DNA of 64,000 nucleotides from Flavobacterium sp. CFS9. Its GTDB lineage: Bacteria; Bacteroidota; Bacteroidia; Flavobacteriales; Flavobacteriaceae. The notes below the pieces were generated by a model, which did no database searches, was not told where the DNA came from, and saw nothing but the letters and a program-made list of their open reading frames with translations. Made by a program: the position numbers and the translations under genes. Shown here in pieces: positions 18,416 through 28,743 of the stretch. Position 1 is the stretch's first letter. Every line of letters starts with the position of its first letter. The stretch lies in assembly GCF_041154745.1 (NCBI RefSeq), contig NZ_AP031573.1, forward strand, positions 2,356,001 to 2,420,000, given 5' to 3'.

Positions 18416-20968
18416 ATGAATGCATTTATGATTTATTTGCCAATCGTTATGGCAATTTTAGGATTACTTTTCATGGGAATAAAAAGGGCTTGGGTTTTAA
18501 AACAAGATGCGGGCGACGGAAAGATGAAAGAGATTTCAGAACACATTTACGAGGGAGCCCTCGCCTTTTTAAAAGCCGAATATAAATTATTGACCATTTT
18601 TGTAATTATTGCCAGTATTGCATTGGCCGGAATTACTTTTATTCCGGGAGTTAAAACGCATTTATTAATAGTAGTTGCTTTTATATTTGGAGCCTTATTT
18701 TCAGCTTATGCCGGTAATATCGGGATGAAAATAGCGACAAAAACGAATGTTAGAACGACGCAGGCTGCCCGCACGAGTTTACCGCAGGCTTTAAAAGTTT
18801 CGTTTGGCGGCGGAACCGTAATGGGACTTGGGGTTGCAGGTTTAGCAGTGTTAGGACTTACGGGGTTCTTTATTATCTTCTTTAATATTTTATCAGGAGG
18901 GGTATGGAAAGATACCGAAACGATGACGGTTGTTCTGGAAACGCTGGCAGGGTTTTCACTTGGTGCCGAATCTATTGCTTTATTTGCCAGAGTAGGCGGA
19001 GGAATTTATACCAAAGCTGCCGATGTGGGTGCTGATTTAGTAGGTAAAGTAGAAGCCGGAATTCCGGAAGATGATCCACGTAACCCGGCTACAATTGCCG
19101 ATAACGTTGGGGATAATGTAGGTGACGTTGCCGGTATGGGAGCCGATTTGTTTGGGTCGTATGTAGCAACTGTTCTGGCCGCAATGGTTTTAGGAAATTA
19201 CGTGATTAAAGATATGGGAGGCAATATTCAGGATATTTTTGGAGGAATCGGTCCAATTTTGCTTCCAATGGCAATTGCCGGTTTCGGGATTTTATTCTCG
19301 ATTATCGGAACCACACTGGTAAAAATAACAGATGATAATGCGAAAGAAGCGCAGGTACAAAAAGCATTAAATATAGGAAACTGGGTTTCTATTGTCCTTA
19401 CGGCAATTGCCTGTTTCTTTTTAGTTCAGCACATGTTACCGGAAGTGATGACAATGGAATTCTTCGGAGAAGGATCGCAACAGATATCTTCTATGCGAGT
19501 TTTTTACGCTACTTTGGTAGGTTTAGTAGTTGGTGGAGCCATTTCATCTGTTACGGAATATTATACAGGATTAGGAACAAAACCGGTTTTGGCCATTGTG
19601 CAAAAATCATCAACAGGAGCGGGAACAAATGTAATTGCCGGTTTGGCGACCGGAATGATCTCAACTTTTCCAACCGTTTTATTATTTGCAGTAGCCATTT
19701 GGATTTCTTATGCTTTGGCAGGATTTTACGGGGTAGCTTTGGCGGCTTCGGCAATGATGGCTACAACAGCCATGCAATTGGCGATCGATGCTTTTGGTCC
19801 AATCTCTGACAATGCCGGAGGTATAGCTGAAATGAGTGAATTACCTAAAGAAGTACGTACCAGAACCGATATTTTGGATTCAGTAGGAAATACTACTGCT
19901 GCAACCGGAAAAGGTTTTGCAATTGCCTCAGCAGCTTTGACATCTTTGGCACTGTTTGCAGCTTATGTAACTTTTACCGGAATTGACGGAATCAATATTT
20001 TTAAAGCACCAGTTTTAGCCATGTTATTTGTTGGAGGAATGATTCCGGTTGTTTTCTCAGCTTTAGCGATGAATTCCGTTGGAAAAGCAGCTATGGATAT
20101 GGTATATGAAGTACGCCGTCAGTTTAAAGAGATTCCGGGAATTATGGAGGGAACCGGAAAACCTGAATATGGTAAATGTGTTGAAATTTCAACGAAAGCC
20201 GCTTTACGCGAAATGATGCTGCCGGGGATTTTAACGATTGGCTTTCCAATTGCAATTGTGTTAATTGGTAAATTAGTTTATGCAGGCAACAATCAGTTAA
20301 TTGCGGAGATGTTAGGAGGCTATATGGCCGGAGTAACGGTTTCCGGAGTACTTTGGGCCGTTTTTCAAAATAATGCCGGTGGTGCCTGGGATAATGCTAA
20401 AAAATCATTTGAAGCCGGAGTTTTAATCAATGGAGAAATGACGTACAAAGGATCGGATGCGCACAAAGCAGCAGTAACAGGAGATACTGTTGGAGATCCG
20501 TTTAAAGATACTTCAGGGCCTTCTATGAATATCCTGATTAAACTGACATGTTTGATTGGTTTAGTTATTGCACCTATTTTAGGAGAAGGTCACTCAGCTT
20601 CAGGAATGACAGAAAAAGGTTCTTGTTGTAAAAAAATGGAAATACACCTTGGAGGAGATTCTAAATGTGGAGATTTCTCAAAGATGACTAAAGAAGAATG
20701 CGCCAAAATGTGCAAAGAAAAAGGATGTTCTGCAGAAGAAACGGCAAAATGTCTCGCACACTATGATGCTAACGGAAAATACGTTCATCAAAAAACAGAT
20801 TGTTTTGATACTACCCAATACAGTAAAAAAAGAGTAGAAGTTAATTTGTCTACGGTTAATGGGGTTACAGTGGGAACCGTAACCAAAACCGAAAACGGTA
20901 AAACGACTACAGAAGTTTTTGAAGGAACAGAAGCCGAAGTAAAAGCAAAAATTGAAGCTGTGAAATAA
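18416..20968 (+). CDS. hppA: Membrane ion-translocating pyrophosphatase with Cys-rich C-terminal tail
   Basis: An 850-residue, about 16-helix integral membrane pump using pyrophosphate hydrolysis to move Na+ and/or H+. The catalytic segment [31 protein letters not shown] and [20 protein letters not shown] is intact, as is [28 protein letters not shown] has Ala where K+-independent pumps have Lys, indicating a K+-dependent type; the pumped ion is inferred. Typical members end after the last helix ([16 protein letters not shown]). Here about 127 more residues follow, with eight Cys (GSCCKK, CGDF, ECAKMC, GCS, KCLAH, DCFD) and a charged Thr/Lys-rich end. Confidence 0.95.
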   Translation: MNAFMIYLPIVMAILGLLFMGIKRAWVLKQDAGDGKMKEISEHIYEGALAFLKAEYKLLTIFVIIASIALAGITFIPGVKTHLLIVVAFIFGALFSAYAGNIGMKIATKTNVRTTQAARTSLPQALKVSFGGGTVMGLGVAGLAVLGLTGFFIIFFNILSGGVWKDTETMTVVLETLAGFSLGAESIALFARVGGGIYTKAADVGADLVGKVEAGIPEDDPRNPATIADNVGDNVGDVAGMGADLFGSYVATVLAAMVLGNYVIKDMGGNIQDIFGGIGPILLPMAIAGFGILFSIIGTTLVKITDDNAKEAQVQKALNIGNWVSIVLTAIACFFLVQHMLPEVMTMEFFGEGSQQISSMRVFYATLVGLVVGGAISSVTEYYTGLGTKPVLAIVQKSSTGAGTNVIAGLATGMISTFPTVLLFAVAIWISYALAGFYGVALAASAMMATTAMQLAIDAFGPISDNAGGIAEMSELPKEVRTRTDILDSVGNTTAATGKGFAIASAALTSLALFAAYVTFTGIDGINIFKAPVLAMLFVGGMIPVVFSALAMNSVGKAAMDMVYEVRRQFKEIPGIMEGTGKPEYGKCVEISTKAALREMMLPGILTIGFPIAIVLIGKLVYAGNNQLIAEMLGGYMAGVTVSGVLWAVFQNNAGGAWDNAKKSFEAGVLINGEMTYKGSDAHKAAVTGDTVGDPFKDTSGPSMNILIKLTCLIGLVIAPILGEGHSASGMTEKGSCCKKMEIHLGGDSKCGDFSKMTKEECAKMCKEKGCSAEETAKCLAHYDANGKYVHQKTDCFDTTQYSKKRVEVNLSTVNGVTVGTVTKTENGKTTTEVFEGTEAEVKAKIEAVK

Positions 20969-21016
20969 AGAAATAAAATTGTCAGGTTTTAAACGTTGAC
21001 AAAACTTTTAAAAGTA

Positions 21017-21049
21017 AAATGCCTCTGAAATTCTCAGAGGCATTTTTAT
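21017..21049. terminator. Terminator between hppA and deoxynucleoside kinase
   Basis: AAATGCCTCTGA-aattc-TCAGAGGCATTT, a 12-bp perfect stem with a T-tract on the plus side; the genes converge. Confidence 0.93.
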
Positions 21050-21076
21050 TAGTGTAAATTCGTGAAATTCGTGTTT

Positions 21077-21691
21077 CTAAAACAATCCGTTTAGCTCAGC
21101 ATCAATTCTGTTAATGATGTTTCCTAAGTCTTCCGGATTATCTACGAAGTTAATATTGTCAACATCAATAATCAATAATTTCCCTTTGGTATACGTCTGA
21201 ATCCATGCTTCATATCTTTCGTTCAGACGGCTTAAATAGTCGATTGAAATCGAATTTTCGTAATCACGTCCGCGTTTGTGAATCTGTCCTACCAGATTGG
21301 GGATAGAGCTTCTCAGGTAAATTAATAAATCTGGAGCTTTTACTAATGACTCCATTAATTCAAAAAGAGAAGTGTAATTTTCGAAGTCACGACTTGTCAT
21401 CAATCCCATAGAATACAGGTTGGGAGCGAAAATATGAGCATCTTCGTAAATGGTTCTGTCCTGAATAATTTTCTTTCCGCTTTCGCGAATTTGTAATACC
21501 TGACGGAAACGGCTGTTTAGGAAATAAATCTGAAGATTGAACGACCAACGCTCCATTTGATGGTAAAAATCATCTAAATACGGATTGTCAACTACGTCTT
21601 CGTAATGAGGCTCCCATTTAAAATGTTTCGCCAACAATTTAGTTAAAGTAGTTTTTCCGGCTCCTATATTTCCTGCTATTGCTATGTGCAT
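21077..21691 (-). CDS. Deoxynucleoside kinase
   Basis: A 204-residue P-loop kinase phosphorylating deoxynucleosides (deoxyadenosine/deoxyguanosine type) for nucleotide salvage. IAGNIGAGKTTLTKLLAKHF is the Walker A loop. EPHYEDVVDNPYLDDFY, the MERWSFNLQIYFL segment and IIQDRTIYEDAHIF give the ERW and DR-type motifs of the dNK family. IYLRSSIPNLVGQIHKRGRDYENSI is the lid and substrate region. Its start codon overlaps the stop of the upstream gene by one base (TAATG), so the two are translationally coupled. Confidence 0.92.
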   Translation of the reverse strand: MHIAIAGNIGAGKTTLTKLLAKHFKWEPHYEDVVDNPYLDDFYHQMERWSFNLQIYFLNSRFRQVLQIRESGKKIIQDRTIYEDAHIFAPNLYSMGLMTSRDFENYTSLFELMESLVKAPDLLIYLRSSIPNLVGQIHKRGRDYENSISIDYLSRLNERYEAWIQTYTKGKLLIIDVDNINFVDNPEDLGNIINRIDAELNGLF

Positions 21692-22509
21692 TACGGTGTT
21701 ACGATTTTATAATTTGTGATTTCTTTAGCTGTAAAAATAGATAAAATTTGGTCTTTGTAATAGAATTTGTCGAAGGATTTTTCTAAAATCTCAATTTCAG
21801 AAAATGCATTGGAATCCGGACTTGTAATATCTTTAAAATACAACAAATTAGCCTTGCTGAAAAGATATTGATGAGGATTCATGATTTCGACAGCATCAAA
21901 ATCGGGTATTTTGCCTAAAGCCGTTATTTTGCCAAAAATAGTACAGGAGAACCAATTGTTTTTTTTGTCAATCCAATAAAAAGTATTGAAATCGGTCAGG
22001 TAATATTTTATAGGTTCTGTTAATGGTGTAGAAACCGTTTTATATTCGTTATTCAGATAATCAAAGAGACCAATTTGCTGATTTAAAGAATTGTAAATCC
22101 ATAATTGATTTTGCGCTGACATTCCAATTGCCGAAACGATAATTGGGGTGTTGTTGAATGAAAAATTAATCTCAGTAATTTTATTCAGCTGATTGTCGAG
22201 TAAAACCACTGTATTGAAGTCTTCGTAAAACAGAACTATTTTAAGCGGATTTTGCAAATCGACTTTCGTAATGGTTCCGAGAGAAACATTTTTATATTCG
22301 AAAACCTCTTTTTCTTTGATTTTGGAGAAGACATTATTTTTGATCTGGTAGTAGTATCCAAACGAATCATAACCTAAAAACTGATCGACATTATTAGTAA
22401 AATGAGAGACTAGGGTTACCTTTATTTTTAGGTTTTGCGAAAACAACATTGGGAAAGAACAGACCACAAAAAGAAAGGATAAAAGAAAAGGATGTGTCGT
22501 TCTGTTCAT
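21691..22509 (-). CDS. Uncharacterised exported protein coupled to the deoxynucleoside kinase
   Basis: A 272-residue protein starting MNRTTHPFLLSFLFVVCSF with a signal peptide ending near MLFSQ. An earlier in-frame start 8 codons upstream would place polar residues before the signal, so the ATG at 22509 is preferred. The mature part is a run of short beta-rich repeats (for example QLWIYNSLNQQIGLFDYLN, TFYWIDKKNNWFSCTIFGK), suggestive of a beta-propeller. I recognise no catalytic motif. In Bacteroidota similar proteins commonly sit beside this kinase, but no shared pathway is evident. Confidence 0.7.
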   Translation of the reverse strand: MNRTTHPFLLSFLFVVCSFPMLFSQNLKIKVTLVSHFTNNVDQFLGYDSFGYYYQIKNNVFSKIKEKEVFEYKNVSLGTITKVDLQNPLKIVLFYEDFNTVVLLDNQLNKITEINFSFNNTPIIVSAIGMSAQNQLWIYNSLNQQIGLFDYLNNEYKTVSTPLTEPIKYYLTDFNTFYWIDKKNNWFSCTIFGKITALGKIPDFDAVEIMNPHQYLFSKANLLYFKDITSPDSNAFSEIEILEKSFDKFYYKDQILSIFTAKEITNYKIVTP

Positions 22510-22732
22510 GATGTTTACGTTTCTAACTGCCAAATTACAAAAAACTACAGTAGAAATGGCGCAAAATGATAAGATTTAGAATTGCCCTTTCAGAAATTGG
22601 AATGGTATGACTAATTAGTGATTTTGTCTATATCTTGAGGGAGTTGATCTATTTAATTTTCTGTATTTTAAAATAAACAATACATTTGAGTATAAGTTTA
22701 TTAGACCAAATTCACTATTTAAAAATACCACA

Positions 22733-23632
22733 ATGAAAAATGCAATCTATTATATGACATTGATGCTTGTAATCACACAGATGCAGGCTCAGAAAGATTT
22801 TCAGGGAATGGCGGTTTACGAATCGAAAACACAGGCTCCGAAAATGGGAGAAATACGTACGAATCGTGAAATTACACCCGAAATGCAAAAGAACATGGAA
22901 GAGCGAATGAAGAAAATGCTCGAAAAGACATTCATTCTGAATTTTGACAAATCGGCTTCTATTTATAAGGAAGAAGAAAAGCTCGAAACTCCGGGGCAAC
23001 AAGGTGGAGGAATGCGCGTTATGGTGAATTCGTTTATGGGTGGTGGCGGAACTTTTTATAAAGATGTTAAAGCCAAAACATACACCGTAGATAAGGAATT
23101 TATGGGGAAAGAGTTTCTGGTAATAGATTCTCTGCCGAAGCTAAACTGGAAAATGGAATCTGAAACAAAACAAATTGGAGGGTACACCTGCTACAAAGCA
23201 ACAGCAGTAAAAGAAGCCAGCAAAACAGATTTTAGGAATTTCAGACCTAAAAATAAAGAGGAGAAAAAAGACGATACCGGGAAAACTTCAGGAGAAACGA
23301 AGACCAATTTTGCGGATAATTTCGAAATCCCTAAAGAGATTATTATCACGGCCTGGTACTCGCCGGAGATTCCGGTAAATCAGGGACCTGAGAATTATTG
23401 GGGACTACCGGGTTTAATACTTGAAGTAAATGATGGAAGAACGACTATTCTATGTTCGAAAATAGTATTGAATGCGAAAGAAAAAATAGAAATTAAACCT
23501 TCAAAAAAGGGGAAAGTAATTTCTCAGAAAGATTATGACGAAACGGTCATTAAAAAGATGGAGGAATTGAGAGAAATGAACCGCGGTCGCGAAGGTGGTC
23601 CGGGTGGAGGTCCGATACTGATAAGACGTTAA
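22733..23632 (+). CDS. GLPGLI family protein
   Basis: A 299-residue exported protein (signal MKNAIYYMTLMLVITQMQAQ). The family-naming motif appears as ENYWGLPGLILEVNDG near residue 225, after the usual WKMESETKQIGGYTCYKA and EIIITAWYSPEIPVNQGP segments. GLPGLI proteins are restricted to Bacteroidota, of unknown function, and are often followed by an outer membrane receptor-like protein, as here 30 bases downstream. A Lys/Glu-rich insert (about 175-200) and a Gly-rich C-terminus are low complexity. Confidence 0.92.
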   Translation: MKNAIYYMTLMLVITQMQAQKDFQGMAVYESKTQAPKMGEIRTNREITPEMQKNMEERMKKMLEKTFILNFDKSASIYKEEEKLETPGQQGGGMRVMVNSFMGGGGTFYKDVKAKTYTVDKEFMGKEFLVIDSLPKLNWKMESETKQIGGYTCYKATAVKEASKTDFRNFRPKNKEEKKDDTGKTSGETKTNFADNFEIPKEIIITAWYSPEIPVNQGPENYWGLPGLILEVNDGRTTILCSKIVLNAKEKIEIKPSKKGKVISQKDYDETVIKKMEELREMNRGREGGPGGGPILIRR

Positions 23633-23662
23633 TTTAGAGCACATCATTTTTAGTTTTTTCCA

Positions 23663-26350
23663 ATGAAAAATATACTTGTCTTCGTTATTTTTTTAATGAC
23701 GTCTCTTTGTGTTGCCCAAACCGTACGTTTTGATGGTTTTATTCAGGACGAGAAAAAGAATCCATTGGAAATGGCCAATGTGATGGCAGTTAACACAGCT
23801 ACAAAAGCTATGGATTCGTACGGGATTACCAACGACAAAGGGAAGTTTCAATTGACATTGAAGCCTAACACTTCTTATTCAATCAAGATAAGTTACCTTG
23901 GGATGAAATCAAAAGAAATTGCGATTTCAACTCAAACGGCTAACATCGCTCAGAACATTGTTATGGACGGTGCCGAAATTGAATTGGAAGGTGTTGAGAT
24001 TGTTCGTGAAATGCCGGTGTCGATTAAAGGCGACACCATCGTTTATAATGCAGATTCTTTTAAATCCGGAACCGAAAAAAAGCTGGAAGATGTATTGAAA
24101 AAACTGCCGGGAGTTGAGGTAAATGCCGATGGAGAAATTGAAGTCGAAGGCAAGAAAGTCAGTAAGCTGATGGTTGAAGGAAAAGACTTTTTTGATGGAG
24201 ATACCAAACTTGGGGTTAAAAATATTCCGGCCGATGCTATTGATAAAGTTCAGGTTCTGAGAAATTACAATGAAGTTAAAGCATTAAAAGGTCTGGAGAA
24301 CGATCAGGATAATGTGGCGATGAATATTAAACTAAAAGAAGGTAAGAAGAACTTTTGGTTTGGCGATGTGACTGCCGGAGTTGGTGTGGCAGAGCTTGAC
24401 AGCCGTTATATCATCAACCCGAAATTGTTTTACTACAGTCCGGAATACAGCATCAATCTGATTACCAATTTTAATAATATAGGTGAATTACCTCTCACGG
24501 CACAGGATTATTTTAAGTTCACAGGAGGGTTTAAAAACATGATGAAAAAAGGAGGAAGCAATTTTAATGTTTCGTCTAATGATTTGGGAATTTCGATTTT
24601 GAGAAACAATCGTGCTAAAGAAATTGAAACAAAATTCGGGGCAACAAACTTTGCTTATACCATTACCAAAAAATGGAATATCAGCGGTTTCGGAATATTA
24701 TCTACTTCAAAAACAGATCTCGAAACCAAATCGAAAACGACTATTTTAGATTCCGGAAATGAACAAAAAAGGGACGAACTAACGCATCAAAAGAATAATT
24801 TAGGACTTTTTAAACTCAGTTCGAGCTATAAACCCAGCGAAAAGTTTCAGTTTGATTACGATATCTTAACCAAATTATCCAGACAAAATGAAGATAGCAA
24901 TCTGCTGCGTGAATCGGTTCTGGGTAATATTTCAGCTTTAGAAACTATTTTAACCAATAAAAAGCAGGATCCGACTTCGGTAAATCAGGATTTGAGTTTG
25001 TATTATACCCAGAGCGACAAAAATATCTTTGCTTTTGAAATGCAGCACTTGTATCAGGATGAAAATCCGTTTTACAATGCCAATTTACGTACGCAGCCTT
25101 TTGATCTGGCCGGTTATACTTCCGGGCAAAACAGAAATGACCTCAATCAGGAACGGTTTGTAAAAACCAATAAAGTCGATGCTAAACTGGATTACTACTA
25201 TATGGTAACGCCAAAAAGCAATATTAATATTACGCTCGGAAATACATTTTCGTATCAGGATTTTAATTCCCATATTTTTCAGATTTTGGACAATGGAACC
25301 AAGAACGATCTGAATGATCCGACGAATAACAATCAGGTACAGTACAATTTTAATGATGCATTTCTGGGGTTTCACTATAAAATACTGGCGGGCAAATTTA
25401 CGTTGACACCGGGAGTCAGTGTGCATACTTACAATATGAAAAATACTCAATCAGGAACCGACTATTCGCAAAATTTCATAAAAGTACTGCCCGATTTTTT
25501 TGCCTTGTACCAAATCAAAAAATCAGAATCATTAACGTATAATTTCTCTTTGTCGAATGATTTTACCGACATCAATCAGTTGGCTTCGGGTTATGTTTTG
25601 TCCGATTACAGCAGTTTGTTCAGAGGGAATCGCTATCTGGAGAATGCCACATCGCAGGTGCACTCTTTGCGTTATTTCAAATACAATATGTTCAATTTTG
25701 AGAATATTTTTGCCAACGCGACTTACACTAAAAAAGTAGATGCCATCAAAACAAAAGCAAATTTTGAAGGGATAAACCAGTCTTCATCACCATATAACTC
25801 GAACCTGGCCGATGAAACTTTTACCGGAATGGGGAATTACGGACGTTCTTTCCTTAAAAATTATAAAGCTTCTGCCAATGCAACTTTCAACTGGTCAAAA
25901 TTCAATAACATTCAGAACAATATTCTGGCAACAACAGAGAGTTTTAGTCAAAGTTATACCGTAAAAGCTTCAACAAATTATAAAAACTTCCCGAACATAG
26001 AATTTGGATATAATGCACTAATTAATAAATACAGCGGATCAACATTTTATACGGATAAGCCTTTTGCCAGACTGGATTATTACTTCCTTAAAAGCTTTTC
26101 ATTTGTTTCGGAATATGAATTTTACCATTATTACAACGGTGACAAAACGGTGGACAACGAGTATGATTTTTTGAGTGCCAGCTTAATTTATCAAAAAAAA
26201 GACAGCAAATGGGAGTATAAAATCGCAGCTACCAACCTGTTGAATACAAAATACCTTAACGATGACAGCTTCTCGCAGTTCTCTACCCGGGTTTCACAAT
26301 ACACTGTACAGCCCCGTTATATCATCTTTTCAATGAAATATAATTTATAG
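23663..26350 (+). CDS. Outer membrane TonB-dependent receptor-like protein, CarboxypepD_reg type
   Basis: An 895-residue protein with a signal peptide (MKNILVFVIFLMTSLCVAQ), an N-terminal CarboxypepD_reg-like sandwich (about 25-110), a plug-like region (GTEKKLEDVLKKLPGVEVNADGEIEVEGKKVSKLMVEGKDFFDGD, DAIDKVQVLRNYNE) and a large C-terminal barrel ending in YIIFSMKYNL. No TonB box is obvious. It forms an operon with the GLPGLI gene. The cargo is unknown; a role linked to the GLPGLI partner is inferred from gene order only. Confidence 0.86.
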   Translation: MKNILVFVIFLMTSLCVAQTVRFDGFIQDEKKNPLEMANVMAVNTATKAMDSYGITNDKGKFQLTLKPNTSYSIKISYLGMKSKEIAISTQTANIAQNIVMDGAEIELEGVEIVREMPVSIKGDTIVYNADSFKSGTEKKLEDVLKKLPGVEVNADGEIEVEGKKVSKLMVEGKDFFDGDTKLGVKNIPADAIDKVQVLRNYNEVKALKGLENDQDNVAMNIKLKEGKKNFWFGDVTAGVGVAELDSRYIINPKLFYYSPEYSINLITNFNNIGELPLTAQDYFKFTGGFKNMMKKGGSNFNVSSNDLGISILRNNRAKEIETKFGATNFAYTITKKWNISGFGILSTSKTDLETKSKTTILDSGNEQKRDELTHQKNNLGLFKLSSSYKPSEKFQFDYDILTKLSRQNEDSNLLRESVLGNISALETILTNKKQDPTSVNQDLSLYYTQSDKNIFAFEMQHLYQDENPFYNANLRTQPFDLAGYTSGQNRNDLNQERFVKTNKVDAKLDYYYMVTPKSNINITLGNTFSYQDFNSHIFQILDNGTKNDLNDPTNNNQVQYNFNDAFLGFHYKILAGKFTLTPGVSVHTYNMKNTQSGTDYSQNFIKVLPDFFALYQIKKSESLTYNFSLSNDFTDINQLASGYVLSDYSSLFRGNRYLENATSQVHSLRYFKYNMFNFENIFANATYTKKVDAIKTKANFEGINQSSSPYNSNLADETFTGMGNYGRSFLKNYKASANATFNWSKFNNIQNNILATTESFSQSYTVKASTNYKNFPNIEFGYNALINKYSGSTFYTDKPFARLDYYFLKSFSFVSEYEFYHYYNGDKTVDNEYDFLSASLIYQKKDSKWEYKIAATNLLNTKYLNDDSFSQFSTRVSQYTVQPRYIIFSMKYNL

Positions 26351-26403
26351 TATTTTAGGTACAAATGTTATATTTTTAGTACTCGATTTCAATTACAATA
26401 CGG

Positions 26404-26411
26404 TATCTTTG
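26404..26411 (+). promoter_or_regulatory. -7 box TATCTTTG that fixes the downstream start
   Basis: TATCTTTG matches TAnnTTTG exactly. An RNA starting near 26418 would exclude the alternative TTG start at 26409 and supports the ATG at 26442. A clear -33 TTG is not seen. Confidence 0.6.
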
Positions 26412-26441
26412 CGCGCGATATTAACAACCAAAATTTTAAAC

Positions 26442-28679
26442 ATGCGCAATTTTACATGGAGTTTTTTAATGTTTTTTTGTTTAGTTTTTACTTCTTTTTC
26501 TCAAACAAAAAGTATTGAAAAAGGGACTTATTTTTCGACGAACCGAGGACAAAAAGTTAAATTAAATTTATTAGAAAATGGTAAGTATGAATTTATATTG
26601 TATTACGGTGATTACAATGTAAAGGGAGATTCATTAGTATTCTCTCAAAATAAAAGTGTAGAAGAAGGTTTTGATCTTGCCTTTAAAAACGATAAAAAGG
26701 CAAAAAAAATTAAAATAAAGTTTGTAGATCCTTCTTTTTATCCCTTTTATGTAGGAACACAAAAAGGAAGTGAAGCAATTCAATATAAAAAGCTTTCCGA
26801 TATCAAGATTGAAACAGATCCGGAATGGAAGGATGCAGATACAGCATTTGATATTGATAAATGTGATTTTTTGTATTTGGCTTTAGAAGGTTATGATACC
26901 GAAACTAAACTTTATAAGTATGCTTTGCCAAAGGATGTTGCCGAAGTAATTATTAAATACAATTCGCTTACTGAGGGTGATTTAAAAATTTCCGGTCTCT
27001 GGGACAAGAAGACCAATCAACTCCGAATTTCAGATAAGGGAGGGAAGAATCCGTTGACTTTTGTAAGTGAAAAAGAACAGAAGCCGGAAGACAAAGAAGT
27101 AAAAGTTACCCCTCTTGAAAGTCTGAATATTCCTAACTGGACTTATCCGGGGAAAGATCCTGTAGTGGATGAAGATTTTAATATGGCCGTTGATACAGTT
27201 GCTACAGCTCCTGATTCTGCTTATGTTGTTGAAAAATATGATTTTAAATTCAAAATTCAAGACAATCTTAAAAGTGCTCTCGCGGCAACTGCAGCCGATA
27301 AAACTAAATTTTTGGTTGTGGCAGTTGATACTAAAAACCCTTCTGCAAAAAAGGATTTTGATACTTTTATTGAAAAACAGGAGTCCCTTTTGGGCGTTCA
27401 TATGGCTACTGCTTATGACGCAGAAAATGATTCTTTTAATTTTTATCTGGCCAATGCCAATGATAAAAAATGGCTGAAGTCAGTTAAAATTACAGATGAT
27501 AAAAGTCTGATTGTCTTAAATGAGAATGGAGATGTTTTAGCAAGTGCGAAATCTACATTGTCGGAGAAAGAAGCACTTTTTGATGTTTATTCGGATTTTG
27601 CGAGAGAATTAAAAAGCGTTGATACTTTCTCTTCACTTGGTAAAGCATTAAAAAATAAAAAGGTAACAGACGGAGAGCTGATTTCTGCATTTCGAAAATC
27701 AGTAGTGTCTTATGATTTTGGGACTTATGATGTAACGTATGCTCAAACTAATGAACCTAACGAGGGAGACTTTAAGTATGCCAGTACCAAGCTGGATATA
27801 AAAGAAGCAACACAAGCGTGGAAAAAATTAATTGAACAGCATCAAAAAGATGCAAAACCTAATCTGTATCTTGTAGAGACAATTTTGAAAGAAATCAAAA
27901 ATCAGGGATTCTCCAGACAAGTTTCAAAAGTTGATAAAGTTTTAAACGATACTGATTTTCTTTCGATTGATTATTTAATCAAACATTATGATGCTATTGA
28001 TGCAGAGCGTTTGGTGTACAATGAAAAAGAAGGAGAAAAACACAGTATAGGAAGTTTAAATCAGGAAATCTCAGGGGCTTTACAGCAAAATAAAAATATT
28101 GCAACAAATGAAACCCCGGCTACAGGTAATCAGGACAAAGCAATCTCGGTTTACAAAAAACTAATTACAGCCGGAAAAGGAAATTTTGAGACCTATCAGA
28201 ACTATTTAGCTTATTTAGCCGAAACAGCTGAAAGCGATGGCTCTAATGGAACCTATTTGAAAGAATTCAATGCTTATTTTAATGCAAATCTGGGAGATAA
28301 AGGAAATGTAATTGAAAGACTGGATCAGATGTTTGGAGCATTAGGGACTGAATCTGAATATGGTTTCAATGGGTGGAACTGGTTTAAGGAATATCACTCT
28401 AACCTGTGTAATTCGGCAGCATGGACAGTAGTATCAAAACCCGGAAATACCGATTTTTTAAAATCAGCAATTGGATGGTCTGAGTACAGCCTTGCCGTTA
28501 CAAAGAACAATCCTTATTATTTGGATACCCTGGCGCAGTTGTACTATAAAGACGGACAGAAAAACAAAGCAATTGAGACGCAAATTTTGGCCGCTAAATA
28601 TCTGAACAGTGAGGTTGAAGAGCAGACAGCAGCTGAAATCAGAGAGACATTAACTAAAATGCAAAACGGAACGTATTAA
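26442..28679 (+). CDS. Exported protein with thioredoxin-like segment and C-terminal TPR-like helices
   Basis: A 745-residue protein with a signal peptide (MRNFTWSFLMFFCLVFTSFSQ). About residues 255-380 resemble a thioredoxin fold without a CxxC (FLVVAVDTKNPSAKKDFDTFI, DDKSLIVLNENGDVLAS). The C-terminus SALYLAVTKN-type helices (WSEYSLAVTKNNPYYLDTL, YKDGQKNKAIETQILAAKYL) look like a tetratricopeptide pair. No enzyme motif is recognised; function unknown. The start is set by the promoter and the signal peptide. Confidence 0.72.
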   Translation: MRNFTWSFLMFFCLVFTSFSQTKSIEKGTYFSTNRGQKVKLNLLENGKYEFILYYGDYNVKGDSLVFSQNKSVEEGFDLAFKNDKKAKKIKIKFVDPSFYPFYVGTQKGSEAIQYKKLSDIKIETDPEWKDADTAFDIDKCDFLYLALEGYDTETKLYKYALPKDVAEVIIKYNSLTEGDLKISGLWDKKTNQLRISDKGGKNPLTFVSEKEQKPEDKEVKVTPLESLNIPNWTYPGKDPVVDEDFNMAVDTVATAPDSAYVVEKYDFKFKIQDNLKSALAATAADKTKFLVVAVDTKNPSAKKDFDTFIEKQESLLGVHMATAYDAENDSFNFYLANANDKKWLKSVKITDDKSLIVLNENGDVLASAKSTLSEKEALFDVYSDFARELKSVDTFSSLGKALKNKKVTDGELISAFRKSVVSYDFGTYDVTYAQTNEPNEGDFKYASTKLDIKEATQAWKKLIEQHQKDAKPNLYLVETILKEIKNQGFSRQVSKVDKVLNDTDFLSIDYLIKHYDAIDAERLVYNEKEGEKHSIGSLNQEISGALQQNKNIATNETPATGNQDKAISVYKKLITAGKGNFETYQNYLAYLAETAESDGSNGTYLKEFNAYFNANLGDKGNVIERLDQMFGALGTESEYGFNGWNWFKEYHSNLCNSAAWTVVSKPGNTDFLKSAIGWSEYSLAVTKNNPYYLDTLAQLYYKDGQKNKAIETQILAAKYLNSEVEEQTAAEIRETLTKMQNGTY

Positions 28680-28699
28680 AATAAATACTTCTTAATAGT

Positions 28700-28743
28700 A
28701 ACAACCCCGACAGATTTTAGAAAACTGTCGGGGTTGTTTTTTT
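28700..28743. terminator. Bidirectional terminator
   Basis: AACAACCCCGACAG and CTGTCGGGGTTGTT form a 14-bp perfect stem followed by T8; it lies between converging genes. Confidence 0.95.

Noticed and set aside
22715..23002. Minus-strand ORF overlapping the GLPGLI gene
   Set aside because: It is entirely antisense to a clear family member and has the biased composition of a shadow frame.
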